NCBI RefSeq assembly: GCF_021698975.1 | Contig: NZ_SSXA01000012.1 | Span: 1 to 64,000, forward strand | Reading direction: 5' to 3' | DNA length: 64,000 bases | Origin: Blastococcus sp. KM273128 | GTDB taxonomy: Bacteria; Actinomycetota; Actinomycetes; Mycobacteriales; Geodermatophilaceae | Shown here: piece by piece, positions 51,839 to 62,382 of the stretch | Layout: each line of letters starts with the position of its first letter | Numbering within the stretch: position 1 is the first letter of the stretch | Position numbers and translations under genes: made by a program | The notes under the pieces: model-generated | What the model saw: only the letters and a program-made list of their open reading frames with translations | Database searches by the model: none | What the model was told of the DNA's origin: nothing

Positions 51839-53218
51839 GTGACCTCCGCCCCGGCCGCCCGCCCGTCGGCCCGCGCCTACGCGATGTGGCTCGTCGGGCT
51901 GCTCGCGTACGCGGTCGCGGTCTTCCACCGCTCCTCGCTCGGGGTGGCCGCCGTCGAGGCGCAGGAGCGCTTCTCGGCCGGGGCGTCGGCGGTGTCGCTG
52001 TTCCTCGTGCTGCAGCTCGCCGTCTACGCGGCGCTGCAGGTCCCGGTGGGCGTGGCGCTGGACCGGTTCGGGTCGCGCCGGATGATCCTGGCCGGCGCGG
52101 TGACGATGGCCGCCGGGCAGCTCCTGCTCGCGCTCGCCGCCGACGTGCCCACCGCCGTCGCCGCGCGGGTGCTGGTCGGGGCCGGCGACGCCATGACCTT
52201 CATCAGCGTGCTGCGCATCGTCGCCCTCTGGTTCCCCGGCACCGCGGCGCCGCTGGTCACCCAGCTCACCGGCATCCTCGGCCAGGTCGGCTCGATCGTC
52301 GCCGCCTACCCGCTGGTCGCCCTGCTGCACGCCACCTCGTGGACGGCGACGTTCCTCGGCGCCGCGGCGACCGGCGTGCTCGTCGCGGTGCTCGTGGTGG
52401 CCGCGCTCCGGGACGCCCCGCCCGGCACCCCGCCGCCCGCCGCGCCACCGGTGGCGGAGCTGCGCCGGGGCCTGGTGGCGACCTGGCGCGAGCCCGGCAC
52501 CCGGATCGGCCTCTACACGCACCTGGTCACCCAGTTCTCCGGCACGGTCTTCGCGCTGCTGTGGGGCTACCCGTTCCTCGTGGTCGGCCAGGGGCTGGCG
52601 CCCGGGACGGCAGCCGGCCTGCTCACCCTGCTGGTGCTGGTCGGCATGGGGGTCGGGCCGGTGCTGGGCAAGCTGTGCGCCCGCTGGCCGCTGCGCCGGT
52701 CGGTGCTCGTCTTCGGCATCCTCACCGCGACCGCCACCGTCTGGACCGTCGTCCTGCTGTGGCCCGGGCGCGCGCCGCTGTGGCTGCTGGTCGTCCTCGC
52801 CGCGGTGCTCGGCACCAACGGCCCCGGCTCGATGATCGGCTTCGACTACGCCCGCACGGAGAACCCCGTCGAGCGGCAGGGCAGCGCGAGCGGCGTGGTG
52901 AACGTGGGCGGGTTCGTCGCCTCCCTCCTGACCATCCTGGCCGTCGGGGCGGTGCTGGACCTGCTGACCCCCGGCGCGTCCACCGACTACGACCTGGACG
53001 CCTTCCGCGCGGCGTTCGCCGTCCAGTACGTGTTCTGGGCGATCGGCCTGGCCGGGGTGGTCCGGCACCGCCGGGAGCTGCGCTCGCGGCTGGCCCGCGA
53101 CGGGGTCGTCCTGGTGCCGCTGCACGCCGCCGTCCGCGGCCGGCTGCGGGCGGCCGGGCGCTCCGCCGAGCGGGTGCGGCCCGGCCGGGGCGGCAGCCGG
53201 GGCCCGGGCGGCCGGTAG
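51839..53218 (+). CDS. Major facilitator superfamily transporter
   Basis: A 459-residue MFS protein with twelve predicted helices. The cytoplasmic loop GVALDRFGSRRMILAG between helices 2 and 3 is the MFS motif A (G-x3-D-x2-G-x-R/K). A basic C-terminal tail (RGRLRAAGRSAERVRPGRGG) follows. Similar to actinobacterial transporters of the NarK/sugar-phosphate-like or drug-efflux groups; the substrate is unknown. GTG 51839 was chosen because homology starts with AYAMWLVGLLAY shortly after. Divergent from its likely repressor (TetR). Confidence 0.83.
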   Translation: MTSAPAARPSARAYAMWLVGLLAYAVAVFHRSSLGVAAVEAQERFSAGASAVSLFLVLQLAVYAALQVPVGVALDRFGSRRMILAGAVTMAAGQLLLALAADVPTAVAARVLVGAGDAMTFISVLRIVALWFPGTAAPLVTQLTGILGQVGSIVAAYPLVALLHATSWTATFLGAAATGVLVAVLVVAALRDAPPGTPPPAAPPVAELRRGLVATWREPGTRIGLYTHLVTQFSGTVFALLWGYPFLVVGQGLAPGTAAGLLTLLVLVGMGVGPVLGKLCARWPLRRSVLVFGILTATATVWTVVLLWPGRAPLWLLVVLAAVLGTNGPGSMIGFDYARTENPVERQGSASGVVNVGGFVASLLTILAVGAVLDLLTPGASTDYDLDAFRAAFAVQYVFWAIGLAGVVRHRRELRSRLARDGVVLVPLHAAVRGRLRAAGRSAERVRPGRGGSRGPGGR

Positions 53219-53248
53219 CCTCCGCCGTCCGGGCGGTTCTCGAGGACG

Positions 53249-54001
53249 GTGGGTGCGGTGGGCTTCGACCAGGTGCGCAGGGACTGGACCACCCTGGGGG
53301 CGGAGGACCCGCTCTGGGCCGTCCACGTCGCCGCGGACAAGCGCGGCGGGCGCTGGGACGCCGACGCCTTCCTCGAGCTCGGCCGCCGAGACGTCGCCGT
53401 CGCGCGGGAGCAGCTCGCGTCGCTGGGTCTGCCGACGACGTGGGACCGCGTCCTGGACTTCGGGTGCGGGGCCGGCCGGCTGAGCCAGGCGCTCGCCGAG
53501 CACGCCCGCGAGGTGGTCGGTCTCGACGTCTCCGCCCCGATGCTGGAGACCGCCCGCGCCCTGGACCGCAGCGGTGGCCGGGTCCGGTTCGTGCTGGGTG
53601 AGGACCCCGACCTGCGGGCCTTCCCGGACGCCTCCTTCGACCTCGTGTACACCGAGCGGGTCCTCCAGCACCTCCCGTGCCCGGTCCTCGAGACCTACCT
53701 GGCGGAGTTCGCCCGCGTGCTGCGCCCCGGGGGCGTGGCGGTGGTGCACTGCACCACCCGGCCGATGTGGACCCCGCGCGGGGTCGTGTGGCGCGTGGCG
53801 CCGGCGCCGCTCGTCCGCTGGGCCCAGCGCCGGCTGCTCGGGTACCCGGCGCCGATGCGGATGACCGGGGTGCCGGAGCGGCGGGTCGCCGAGGTCGTCG
53901 CGGCGCACGGCGCGGAGGTGCTGGACGCCGCCGCCGTCGACGAGCCGGCCACCCACTGGCGGGCGCGGCGCTACGTGATCCGCCGGCCCGCCGCCGGCTG
54001 A
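53249..54001 (+). CDS. Class I SAM-dependent methyltransferase
   Basis: A 250-residue methyltransferase with motif I VLDFGCGAGRLSQALAE (~residues 68-84), VVGLDVSAPMLETA, and ASFDLVYTERVLQHLP for the post-motifs. The N-terminal RRDWTTLGAEDPLWAVHVAADKRGG, followed by WDADAFLELGR, is shared by a small actinobacterial group often found with glycan genes. Two starts are possible (GTG 53249 or 53258). Substrate unknown. It is 30 bp behind the MFS gene. Confidence 0.82.
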   Translation: MGAVGFDQVRRDWTTLGAEDPLWAVHVAADKRGGRWDADAFLELGRRDVAVAREQLASLGLPTTWDRVLDFGCGAGRLSQALAEHAREVVGLDVSAPMLETARALDRSGGRVRFVLGEDPDLRAFPDASFDLVYTERVLQHLPCPVLETYLAEFARVLRPGGVAVVHCTTRPMWTPRGVVWRVAPAPLVRWAQRRLLGYPAPMRMTGVPERRVAEVVAAHGAEVLDAAAVDEPATHWRARRYVIRRPAAG

Positions 54002-54080
54002 GACCGCGCGGGCGCCGCGCGGTTGCCACCCCCTGGGGGTGCGGGCACGATGCTGACCAGCGGAGGAGCCGGTCAGGGGG

Positions 54081-55640
54081 GTGCCCGTGGACGTCGTGGT
54101 CGGGCTGGACTCGGGCACCACGGCGACGAAGGCGGTCACCGCGGGCACCGACGGCCGGGTCCGCGACCTCGCCAGTGTCGCCTACCCGCTGCTGGTGCCC
54201 GCCCCCGGCCGCGCCGAGCTCGACGCCGGGCGGCTGGCCGCGGCCGCCGTCGAGGCGCTGGGCGAGGTGGCCGCCCTGGCCCGCGAGCGCGGGGACACCG
54301 TCGTCGCCGTCTCGCTGAGCGCGGCGATGCACGGCCTGGTGCCCATGGACGACGAGGGTGCCCCGCTGGGCCCGGTGGTGACCTGGGCGGACGACCGCGC
54401 CGCGCAGTGGGCCCAGGCGCTGGTGGCCGACGGCCGCGCCGCCGACCTGCACGCCCGCACCGGCACCCCGGTGCACGCGATGTCGCCGCTGGTGAAGCTC
54501 TCCTGGGAGCGGGCGGAGGACGCCGCGCGGGTGGCCGGCGTGCCCCGCTGGGGCGGCGTCAAGGAGCTGGTGGTGGCCGCCCTCTGCGGCGGCCGGCACG
54601 TGCTCGACCGGTCCTGCGCGTCGGCCACGGGCCTGTACGACATCCGCGGCGGGCGCTGGGACGAGGAGGCGATGAGCATCGCCGGCGTGCGCCCCCGCCA
54701 GCTGGGCGAGGTGCTGCCGACGACGGCGGTGCTGCCCGGGCTGCGCCCCGAGGTGGCCGCCGCCACCGGCCTGCCGGCCGGGACGCCCGTGGTCGTCGGC
54801 GCCTCCGACGGGGTGCTGGCCAACCTCGGGGTCGGCGCGGTGCGCTCCGACGTGGCCGCCGTGTCCCTGGGCACCAGCGGGGCGATGCGCGTCGTCGTCC
54901 CCCGGCCGACCGTGGACCCGGGGCGGCGCCTGTTCTGCTACGCGCTCACCGACGACGCCTGGGTGGTGGGCGGCGCCATTAACAACGGCGGCTCGGTGGT
55001 GCGCTGGGCCGCGGAGGCGTTCGCCGCCGGGCCCGACGGCGCCGAGGGGCCGGTGGGGGAGGAGGCGGACGACCTCGACGCGCGGCTGCTGGAGGAGGCG
55101 GCGGCGGTGCCGGCCGGCAGCTCCGGCCTGCTGTGCCTGCCCTACCTGCTCGGCGAGCGGGCACCGTGGTGGCGCTCGGGCATGCGCGGGGCCTACCTCG
55201 GGCTGCGCCGCGAGCACCGCCGCCCGCACCTGGTGCGCGCCGCCGTCGAGGGCGTCTGCCAGCAGCTGGCGCTGGTGCGCGACGCCTTCGCCGCCACCGA
55301 CGTGCCGGTGCGCGAGGTGCGGGCCACCGGCGGTGCGGTCGCCTCCCCGCTGTGGATCGAGACGCTGGCCGCGGCCCTGGACCTGCCGGTGCGGGTCGCC
55401 GACTCGCTGGAGGGCACCGGCCTGGGTGCCTGCCTGCTGGGCTGGCACGCCTTCGGCGCGCTCCCCGACCTCACCGCCGCCACCTCGCTGGTCGACGTCC
55501 ACGAGCCGGTGCTGCCCGACCCGGGCGCGGTCGAGGTGTACCGGCAGCTGCGCCCGCTCGTCGACCGGTCCACCACGGCCCTGGTCGACGTCCTGACCAC
55601 GCTCGACGCCCTGGACGACGCACCGATCCGATCCACCTGA
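54081..55640 (+). CDS. FGGY-family gluconokinase
   Basis: A 519-residue sugar kinase. The N-terminal phosphate-binding motif is GLDSGTTATKAV (residues ~8-19), followed by SLSAAMHGLVPMD; the C-domain has VVGASDGVLANLG, SLGTSGAMRV and ATGGAVASPLWIETLA, the FGGY-2 signature region. With a GntP-type permease directly behind (15-bp gap), the substrate is most likely D-gluconate, phosphorylated at C6 for the pentose phosphate or Entner-Doudoroff route. Start GTG 54081; GGAGGAG lies about 13 bases upstream and GGGGG directly before it. Confidence 0.87.
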   Translation: MPVDVVVGLDSGTTATKAVTAGTDGRVRDLASVAYPLLVPAPGRAELDAGRLAAAAVEALGEVAALARERGDTVVAVSLSAAMHGLVPMDDEGAPLGPVVTWADDRAAQWAQALVADGRAADLHARTGTPVHAMSPLVKLSWERAEDAARVAGVPRWGGVKELVVAALCGGRHVLDRSCASATGLYDIRGGRWDEEAMSIAGVRPRQLGEVLPTTAVLPGLRPEVAAATGLPAGTPVVVGASDGVLANLGVGAVRSDVAAVSLGTSGAMRVVVPRPTVDPGRRLFCYALTDDAWVVGGAINNGGSVVRWAAEAFAAGPDGAEGPVGEEADDLDARLLEEAAAVPAGSSGLLCLPYLLGERAPWWRSGMRGAYLGLRREHRRPHLVRAAVEGVCQQLALVRDAFAATDVPVREVRATGGAVASPLWIETLAAALDLPVRVADSLEGTGLGACLLGWHAFGALPDLTAATSLVDVHEPVLPDPGAVEVYRQLRPLVDRSTTALVDVLTTLDALDDAPIRST

Positions 55641-55655
55641 GCCCGTGGAGGGGAC

Positions 55656-57113
<1,458 letters not shown>

Positions 57114-57184
57114 CCACGACGGCGGGGCGGGGGAGGGCCGGCCGCACCGACTGCGGCGCGCCGGTGGGCGCGCCATAGTGGGGC

Positions 57185-58759
57185 ATGCCGCTCCTCCCAC
57201 GTGCCGCGGCCGCCGGTCTCGGCGCGCTCGCCGCCGTCGCCGTCCGTGACCTGCTGCAGCGGGAGCACACGCTGCTGCGCAACTACCCTGTGCTCGGGCA
57301 CGCCCGCTACCTGCTCGAGTCGATCGGCCCCGAGCTGCGCCAGTACCTGGTGGCCGGCAACAACGAGGAGCGGCCCTTCACCCGCGACCAGCGGCGCTGG
57401 GTCTACGCCTCCAGCAAGCGGGAGAACAACTACTTCGGCTTCGGCACCGACAACGACATGGAGTTCACCGCGGGCTACCCGGTGATCAACCACCGCACCT
57501 TCGGGCCTTGGGTGCCGGCGACCGACGTGCACGCCGGGCAGGACGTCGACCTGCCGTGCGCCAAGGTGCTCGGCGCCGCCCGCGGGCGGGCCGCCGCCTT
57601 CCGGCCGTCCTCGGTGGTCAACATCAGCGCGATGAGCTTCGGCTCGCTCTCGGCGCAGGCGGTCGAGGCGCTCAACCGCGGGGCGGCGATGGCCGGCTGC
57701 CTGCACAACACCGGCGAGGGCGGCATCTCCCGCCACCACCGCCACGGCGGCGACCTCGTCTTCCAGATCGGCACCGCGTACTTCGGCTGCCGCGACGAGC
57801 ACGGCCGCTTCGACCTGGACCGGCTGAAGGACCTCGTCGCCGGGGCCCCGGTGCGCGCGCTGGAGATCAAGCTCAGCCAGGGGGCGAAGCCGGGGCTGGG
57901 CGGCGTGCTGCCCGCCGCCAAGGTGTCGGCGGAGATCGCCGCGGCGCGCGGGGTGCCCGAGGGCGTGGACTGCATCAGCCCCTCGCGGCACGCCGAGTTC
58001 TCCGACGCCGACAGCCTGCTGGACTGGGTGGAGCTGCTGGCCGCCGAGACCGGACTGCCGGTGGGCATCAAGTCCGCGGTCGGGGACATGACGTTCTGGG
58101 AGGAGCTCACCGGGCTCATGGCGAGCACCGGCCGCGGCGTCGACTTCGTGACGGTCGACGGCGGCGAGGGCGGCACCGGTGCCGCCCCGCTGATCTTCAC
58201 CGACTCGGTGTCGCTGCCCTTCCAGCTGGGTTTCGCCCGCGTGCACGCGCTGTTCGCCCGCGCCGGGCTTGCCGAGGACGTGGTCTTCGTCGGGGCCGGC
58301 AAGCTGGGCCTCCCCGACAACGCCGTCGTCGCCTTCGCGCTGGGCTGCGACATGGTCAACGTCGGCCGGGAGGCGATGCTGGCCATCGGCTGCATCCAGG
58401 CGCAGAAGTGCCACACCGACACCTGCCCGACCGGGGTGGCGACCCAGAACGCCTGGCTCACCCGCGGCCTGGACCCGGCGCTGAAGTCGGTGCGGGCGGC
58501 CAACTACATCGCCACCCTGCGCCGCGACCTGCTCAAGGTGGCCGAGGCGTGCGGCGTCGCGCACCCCGGGCTGATCGACACCGGGTCGGTGGAGGTGCTG
58601 ACCGGGCGGACCACCTCCGCGCCGCTGCGAGAGGTCTACGGCTACGAGCCGGGCTGGGGCCTGCCCTCGGAGGCGGACCGCGCCGCGATCACCGCGCTGA
58701 TGCTCGGCGAGGCGCCCGAGGGCGGCAGCGCCCCGCCCTCACCGGACGCCGCCGGCTGA
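57185..58759 (+). CDS. FMN-binding glutamate synthase (GltB-like) family protein
   Basis: A 524-residue stand-alone version of the GltB synthase domain. SVVNISAMSFGSLSAQAVEALNRGA, near residue 140, EIKLSQGAKPGLGGVLPAAK, and TVDGGEGGTGAAP (FMN-binding) are present, and CIQAQKCHTDTCPTGVATQ carries the 3Fe-4S ligands of glutamate synthase. The glutaminase domain is missing, so the enzyme is not a full GOGAT; a role with another ammonia donor or a different redox reaction is likely. The N-terminus has a short hydrophobic stretch. It is 71 bp after the permease gene, and there is no GltD partner in view. Confidence 0.85.
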   Translation: MPLLPRAAAAGLGALAAVAVRDLLQREHTLLRNYPVLGHARYLLESIGPELRQYLVAGNNEERPFTRDQRRWVYASSKRENNYFGFGTDNDMEFTAGYPVINHRTFGPWVPATDVHAGQDVDLPCAKVLGAARGRAAAFRPSSVVNISAMSFGSLSAQAVEALNRGAAMAGCLHNTGEGGISRHHRHGGDLVFQIGTAYFGCRDEHGRFDLDRLKDLVAGAPVRALEIKLSQGAKPGLGGVLPAAKVSAEIAAARGVPEGVDCISPSRHAEFSDADSLLDWVELLAAETGLPVGIKSAVGDMTFWEELTGLMASTGRGVDFVTVDGGEGGTGAAPLIFTDSVSLPFQLGFARVHALFARAGLAEDVVFVGAGKLGLPDNAVVAFALGCDMVNVGREAMLAIGCIQAQKCHTDTCPTGVATQNAWLTRGLDPALKSVRAANYIATLRRDLLKVAEACGVAHPGLIDTGSVEVLTGRTTSAPLREVYGYEPGWGLPSEADRAAITALMLGEAPEGGSAPPSPDAAG

Positions 58760-58764
58760 CGGGG

Positions 58765-58822
58765 GCGCAGGAAGCTCCACCTGCGTCGTCGGGGCCGCGG
58801 ATGCAGGTAGTGCCTCCTGTGC
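58765..58822. terminator. Imperfect bidirectional hairpin
   Basis: The 23-bp arms (58765-58787 with 58800-58822) match at 18 positions around a 12-base loop, between converging genes ending at 58759 and 58834. Confidence 0.55.
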
Positions 58823-58833
58823 CTGGGGGAGGG

Positions 58834-59460
58834 TCAGGCGCCGCTGCCGCGGAGCAGGTCCTCGAAGGAGCCTGCGGGGTCGGCGAAGGGATCGGCCGGT
58901 GCGGCGGGCGGGCGGCCGGCCACCAGGTCGGCCAGCTCACCGGCGGCGCGGTGCACCCGGCTGGTGAGCGCCGGGCTGCCCTGCTCGCCCCCGGCCCAGT
59001 CCTCCGCCGCCGCGAAGACCGCCGTCGGGACGACGGTGGCCCGCAGGTAGGCGAACAGCGGCCGCATCGCGTGCTCCAGCGCCAGCGAGTGCCGGGCGGT
59101 CCCGGCGGTGGCGCCGAGCAGCACCGGCTTGCCGGTCAGCGCGTCCTTCTCGAGCACGTCGACGAAGGTCTTGAACAGCCCGCTGTAGGACGCCGAGAAG
59201 ATCGGCGTGACCGCGATCAGCCCGTCCGCGCCGACGACGGTGTCCACCGCGCCGCGCAGCGCCTGGTTGGCGAAGCCGGTGGTCAGGTTGTCGGCGAGGT
59301 CGCGGGCGTGCTGCCGCAGCTCGACGACCTCGACGGTGGCCGCGACGCCGCGCTCGCGCAGCGCCGCGACCGTCGCCCCGGTCAGCCGGTCGGCCAGCAG
59401 CCGGGTCGACGACGGCGTCGACAGCCCGGCGCTGACCACCGCGAGGGTGCGGGTGCTCAT
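58834..59460 (-). CDS. NADPH-dependent FMN reductase (CE1759 type)
   Basis: A 208-residue flavodoxin-fold reductase. LAVVSAGLSTPSSTRLLADRL binds the FMN phosphate, and TPIFSASYSGLFKTFVDVLE is the conserved segment that contacts the isoalloxazine. It reduces FMN for the adjacent LLM-class monooxygenase; the two overlap by four bases (ATGA). CE1759/CE1758-type pairs of this kind are common in actinobacteria. The substrate of the pair is unknown. Confidence 0.87.
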   Translation of the reverse strand: MSTRTLAVVSAGLSTPSSTRLLADRLTGATVAALRERGVAATVEVVELRQHARDLADNLTTGFANQALRGAVDTVVGADGLIAVTPIFSASYSGLFKTFVDVLEKDALTGKPVLLGATAGTARHSLALEHAMRPLFAYLRATVVPTAVFAAAEDWAGGEQGSPALTSRVHRAAGELADLVAGRPPAAPADPFADPAGSFEDLLRGSGA

Positions 59461-60605
59461 CGGACCTCCACCTCGTCCCGGGCCCGCCCGGTCACGTCGT
59501 CGGCCGCGGCGTGCACCGTGGCGTCCTGCGCCCCGCCGGCGGCGGCGACGCGCGCGGCGTGGGTCGGCGCGTCGGGGACGTGCGCGGGCTTGAGCGCGGC
59601 GAACTCCCGGCGCAGCACCGGCACGACCTCCTCGCCGAGAATGTCCAGCTGCTGGAGGACGGTCTTCAGCGGCAGGCCGGCGTGGTCGATGAGGAACAGC
59701 TGCCGCTGGTAGTCGCCGACGTAGTCGCGGAAGCCCAGCGTCCGCTCGATGACCTGCTGCGGGCTGCCCACGGTCAGCGGCGTCTCGCGGCTGAAGTCCT
59801 CGAGCGACGGGCCGTGGCCGTAGACCGGCGCGTTGTCGAAGTACGGCCGGAACTCCGCGACGGCGTCCTGGCTGTTCTTCCGCATGAACACCTGGCCGCC
59901 GAGGCCGACGATCGCCTGGTCGGCGGCGCCGTGGCCGTAGTGCTCGTATCGGCGGCGGTAGAACTCCACCATCCGCTGGGTGTGCTCCTTCGGCCAGAAG
60001 ATGTGGTTGTGGAAGAAGCCGTCGCCGTAGTAGGCGGCCTGCTCGGCGATCTGCGGGGAGCGGATCGAGCCGTGCCACACGAACGGCGGGACGCCGTCCA
60101 GCGGGCGGGGCGTCGACGTGAAGCCCTGCAGCGGGGTGCGGAAGCGGCCGGACCAGTCGACGACGTCCTCGGTCCAGAGCCGGCGCAGCAGCGCGTAGTT
60201 CTCCACCGCCAGCTCGATGCCGTTGCGGATGTCCTGCCCGAACCACGGGTAGACCGGTCCGGTGTTGCCGCGACCCATCATCAGGTCGACCCGGCCCTCG
60301 GCCAGGTGCTGCAGCATCGCGTAGTCCTCGGCGATCTTCACCGGGTCGTTCGTGGTGATCAGCGTGGTGGAGGTCGACAGCTGCAGCTTCTGCGTCCGGG
60401 CCGCGATCCAGGCCAGCGTGGTCGTGGGGGAGGACGAGAAGAAGGGCGGGTTGTGGTGCTCGCCCAGCGCGAAGACGTCCAGTCCCACCTCCTCGGCCTT
60501 CTGCGCGATGGTCAGCACGGCCTTCAGCCGCTCGGCCTCCGAGGGGGTGCGGCCGGTCGTGGGGTCGGTGGTGATGTCGCTGACGGTGAAGACGCCGAAC
60601 TGCAT
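59457..60605 (-). CDS. LLM-class flavin-dependent oxidoreductase (CE1758 type)
   Basis: A 382-residue luciferase-like monooxygenase. FGVFTVSDITTDPTTGRTPS at the start, FALGEHHNPPFFSSSPTTTLAWIAA near residue 46, and DLMMGRGNTGPVYPWFG are family segments. It uses reduced flavin and O2, with the FMN reductase downstream as partner. ATG 60605 was chosen over an in-frame start at 60638 because GGAGAG precedes it by six bases and homology begins QFGVF. The last ~35 residues are alanine-rich and variable. An AT-richer stretch at 60606-60650 probably holds the promoter. Confidence 0.87.
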   Translation of the reverse strand: MQFGVFTVSDITTDPTTGRTPSEAERLKAVLTIAQKAEEVGLDVFALGEHHNPPFFSSSPTTTLAWIAARTQKLQLSTSTTLITTNDPVKIAEDYAMLQHLAEGRVDLMMGRGNTGPVYPWFGQDIRNGIELAVENYALLRRLWTEDVVDWSGRFRTPLQGFTSTPRPLDGVPPFVWHGSIRSPQIAEQAAYYGDGFFHNHIFWPKEHTQRMVEFYRRRYEHYGHGAADQAIVGLGGQVFMRKNSQDAVAEFRPYFDNAPVYGHGPSLEDFSRETPLTVGSPQQVIERTLGFRDYVGDYQRQLFLIDHAGLPLKTVLQQLDILGEEVVPVLRREFAALKPAHVPDAPTHAARVAAAGGAQDATVHAAADDVTGRARDEVEVR

Positions 60606-60856
60606 CTCGCTCTCCAAACTGGTTGAGAGTGCAATCATCTCAGCCGGGTCAACGCACCGCCCCGCCTCGCTATGCCCGCTCGCCCCGGCGGGGGGTGCGG
60701 AGGCGCGGTGGCAGCACTCCGTGACCGGTCCGGCACGCCCCGACGTGGCACCCCCGGGGGTGCTACGACACGGATCACGGACCCGTCACGGTGCGCCGCG
60801 CGCCCGGGAGCGCTCTGGGAGATTCGCCCCACCTACTTCCCAGGGGGGCCATCCGG
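60606..60856. other. Intergenic region upstream of the flavin pair and the coiled-coil gene
   Basis: A 251-bp divergent promoter region. CTCTC (60620s, leftward strand) and GAGAG flank AACCAGTTTG just before the LLM gene, an imperfect palindrome too weak to call. No coding frame of its own. Confidence 0.4.
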
Positions 60857-61774
60857 ATGCTCCGGCGTGTCGAGTTCGTCGCCAACCGTGTCCAGGACGA
60901 GGAGGTGCCGCCGGACGGGGCCGCCCCCGCGCCGCGGCCGTCCGGCGGCCTGGAGGTGCTACTGGACCACGGGCCGTCGTTCCGCGGATCGGTGCGCGGC
61001 TACGACCGGGTCCAGGTGGACAACTACGTCGCCTGGGCCGAGAACGAGCTCGCCGCCGCCCAGCGCGAGCGGGAGCACCTGCTCGACCGCGTCGTCGCCT
61101 GCGGGACCGAGCTGGAGATCTCCCGCCGGCTCCTCGCCGAGCAGCCGGCCGGCCGCGAGCGTCCGTCGGTCAGCGCCCGCGTCGCCGAGGTCCTCCGCCT
61201 GGCCGAGGACCAGGCCGCCCAGGTGCTCGACGCCGCCGAGGCCGAGGCCGCGCAGCTGCGCGCCGACGCGCGCCTGGAGGCCGACGCCCGGCTGCGCAAG
61301 GCGCACGAGATCAAGGAGCTGGCGATCGACGTCGCCGACCAGCTGCGGGTCAACGCCCAGCGGGACCGCGCCGAGGGCACCGCCGCGCTGGAGCAGGCGC
61401 AGGCCCAGGTCGCGGAGCTGCTGCGTGCGGCGGCGGCGGAGCGGGACCGGCTGGCCGCGGAGGCGGCGGCGGAGCGGGACCGGCTGGCCGCGGAGGCGGC
61501 GGCGGAGCGCGACCGGTTCGCCGCCGAGGCCGCCGCCGAGCGCGAGCGGGCCGCGGAGCAGGCGCAGCGCGAGCGGGCCGCCGCCGACGACGCCGCCCGT
61601 GCCCACCTGGCCACCCTCCGCGCGGAGGTCGAGGACCTGTGCCGCCAGCGGGACCAGGCGCGGGAGTCGTTGCGCTGCCTGACCGACCGGATCGGCGCGG
61701 CGCTGCAGGCCGTCGGCGTCCCGCCGGCCGAGGAGCTGGCGCTGCTGGGGAGCCGCCCGGAGCCGGTCGGCTGA
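60857..61774 (+). CDS. DivIVA-like coiled-coil protein
   Basis: A 305-residue protein. RGSVRGYDRVQVDNYVAWAE (residues ~48-67) is a DivIVA-type N-terminal motif, followed by long coiled coil to ~275. Four tandem 11-residue units (AAAERDRLAAE and variants, residues ~192-235) give a hendecad period. The C-terminus (ALQAVGVPPAEELALLGSRP) is short. Probably a cytoplasmic scaffold of cell division or polar growth. ATG 60857 was chosen because AGGGGGG precedes it by eight bases and the basic MLRRVEFVANRV start is conserved in type. Confidence 0.75.
   Translation: MLRRVEFVANRVQDEEVPPDGAAPAPRPSGGLEVLLDHGPSFRGSVRGYDRVQVDNYVAWAENELAAAQREREHLLDRVVACGTELEISRRLLAEQPAGRERPSVSARVAEVLRLAEDQAAQVLDAAEAEAAQLRADARLEADARLRKAHEIKELAIDVADQLRVNAQRDRAEGTAALEQAQAQVAELLRAAAAERDRLAAEAAAERDRLAAEAAAERDRFAAEAAAERERAAEQAQRERAAADDAARAHLATLRAEVEDLCRQRDQARESLRCLTDRIGAALQAVGVPPAEELALLGSRPEPVG
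61430..61561 (+). repeat. 33-bp tandem repeats inside the coiled-coil gene
   Basis: Four 33-bp units, each coding an 11-residue coiled-coil turn. Units 1 (61430-61462) and 2 (61463-61495) are identical in DNA; units 3 and 4 have diverged, so copy number could vary between strains. Confidence 0.8.
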
Positions 61775-61872
61775 CGGCGTGGCGCAGCCGCCGGTGAGGT
61801 GCCCGGCCAGCGGTGATGAGAGGCTGGCCGGGACGGTGGATGCACCGGGACGTGGGAACGAGGAGGTCAGCG

Positions 61873-62382
61873 GTGAGCGAGGTCCGTGAGGTCGTCCGGA
61901 TCGAGGGTGGCGTCGTGGTGGGGCACGACGGCTCCAAGTGCGCGCAGGAGGCGCTCCAGTGGGCCGGCCGACTCGCCCGCCGCGCCGACGTGGAGCTGCA
62001 CGTGGTGCGCGCCTGGTCGATGACGTCCGCCCCGCAGCCCGCCAGCTGGGAGCCCGGCTACGTGCCGCCGCTGGCCGACTGGGAGCAGGCCGTGCGCGAC
62101 GAGCTCGCCGCCCACGTGGCCGCGGCCGGGCTGGACCCCGCCTGCCGGGTCACCACCCACGTCGTCCACCGCGCCCCGGTGCCCGGCATGCTCGCCGCCG
62201 CGGAGCGGGCGAGCATGCTCGTCGTCGGTGCGCGCGGCCGCGGCGGCTTCGCCGGCCTGCTGCTGGGTTCGGTGAGCGACCAGCTGGTGCACCACGCCCC
62301 CTGCCCGGTCACCGTCGTGCGGACCGGCGCCCGGGGTCGCGACTTCACCACCGAGGAGGCCGGCGCCGTCGTCGGCGGGTGA
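61873..62382 (+). CDS. Universal stress protein (UspA family)
   Basis: A 169-residue single-domain Usp. GVVVGHDGSKCAQEALQWAG (residues ~13-32) and the ATP-binding loop VVGARGRGGFAGLLLGSVSDQL, matching G-x2-G-x9-G-S, are intact, so it probably binds ATP. Start GTG 61873 was chosen because AGGAGG precedes it by seven bases; a longer frame from 61813 adds Trp/Arg-rich sequence without family similarity. It is 98 bp behind the coiled-coil gene and is likely stress- or dormancy-induced, as is usual in actinobacteria. Confidence 0.9.
   Translation: MSEVREVVRIEGGVVVGHDGSKCAQEALQWAGRLARRADVELHVVRAWSMTSAPQPASWEPGYVPPLADWEQAVRDELAAHVAAAGLDPACRVTTHVVHRAPVPGMLAAAERASMLVVGARGRGGFAGLLLGSVSDQLVHHAPCPVTVVRTGARGRDFTTEEAGAVVGG

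Noticed and set aside
60606..60660. MarR-type operator before the LLM gene
   Set aside because: The symmetry beyond CTCTC/GAGAG is poor; not enough to call a site.
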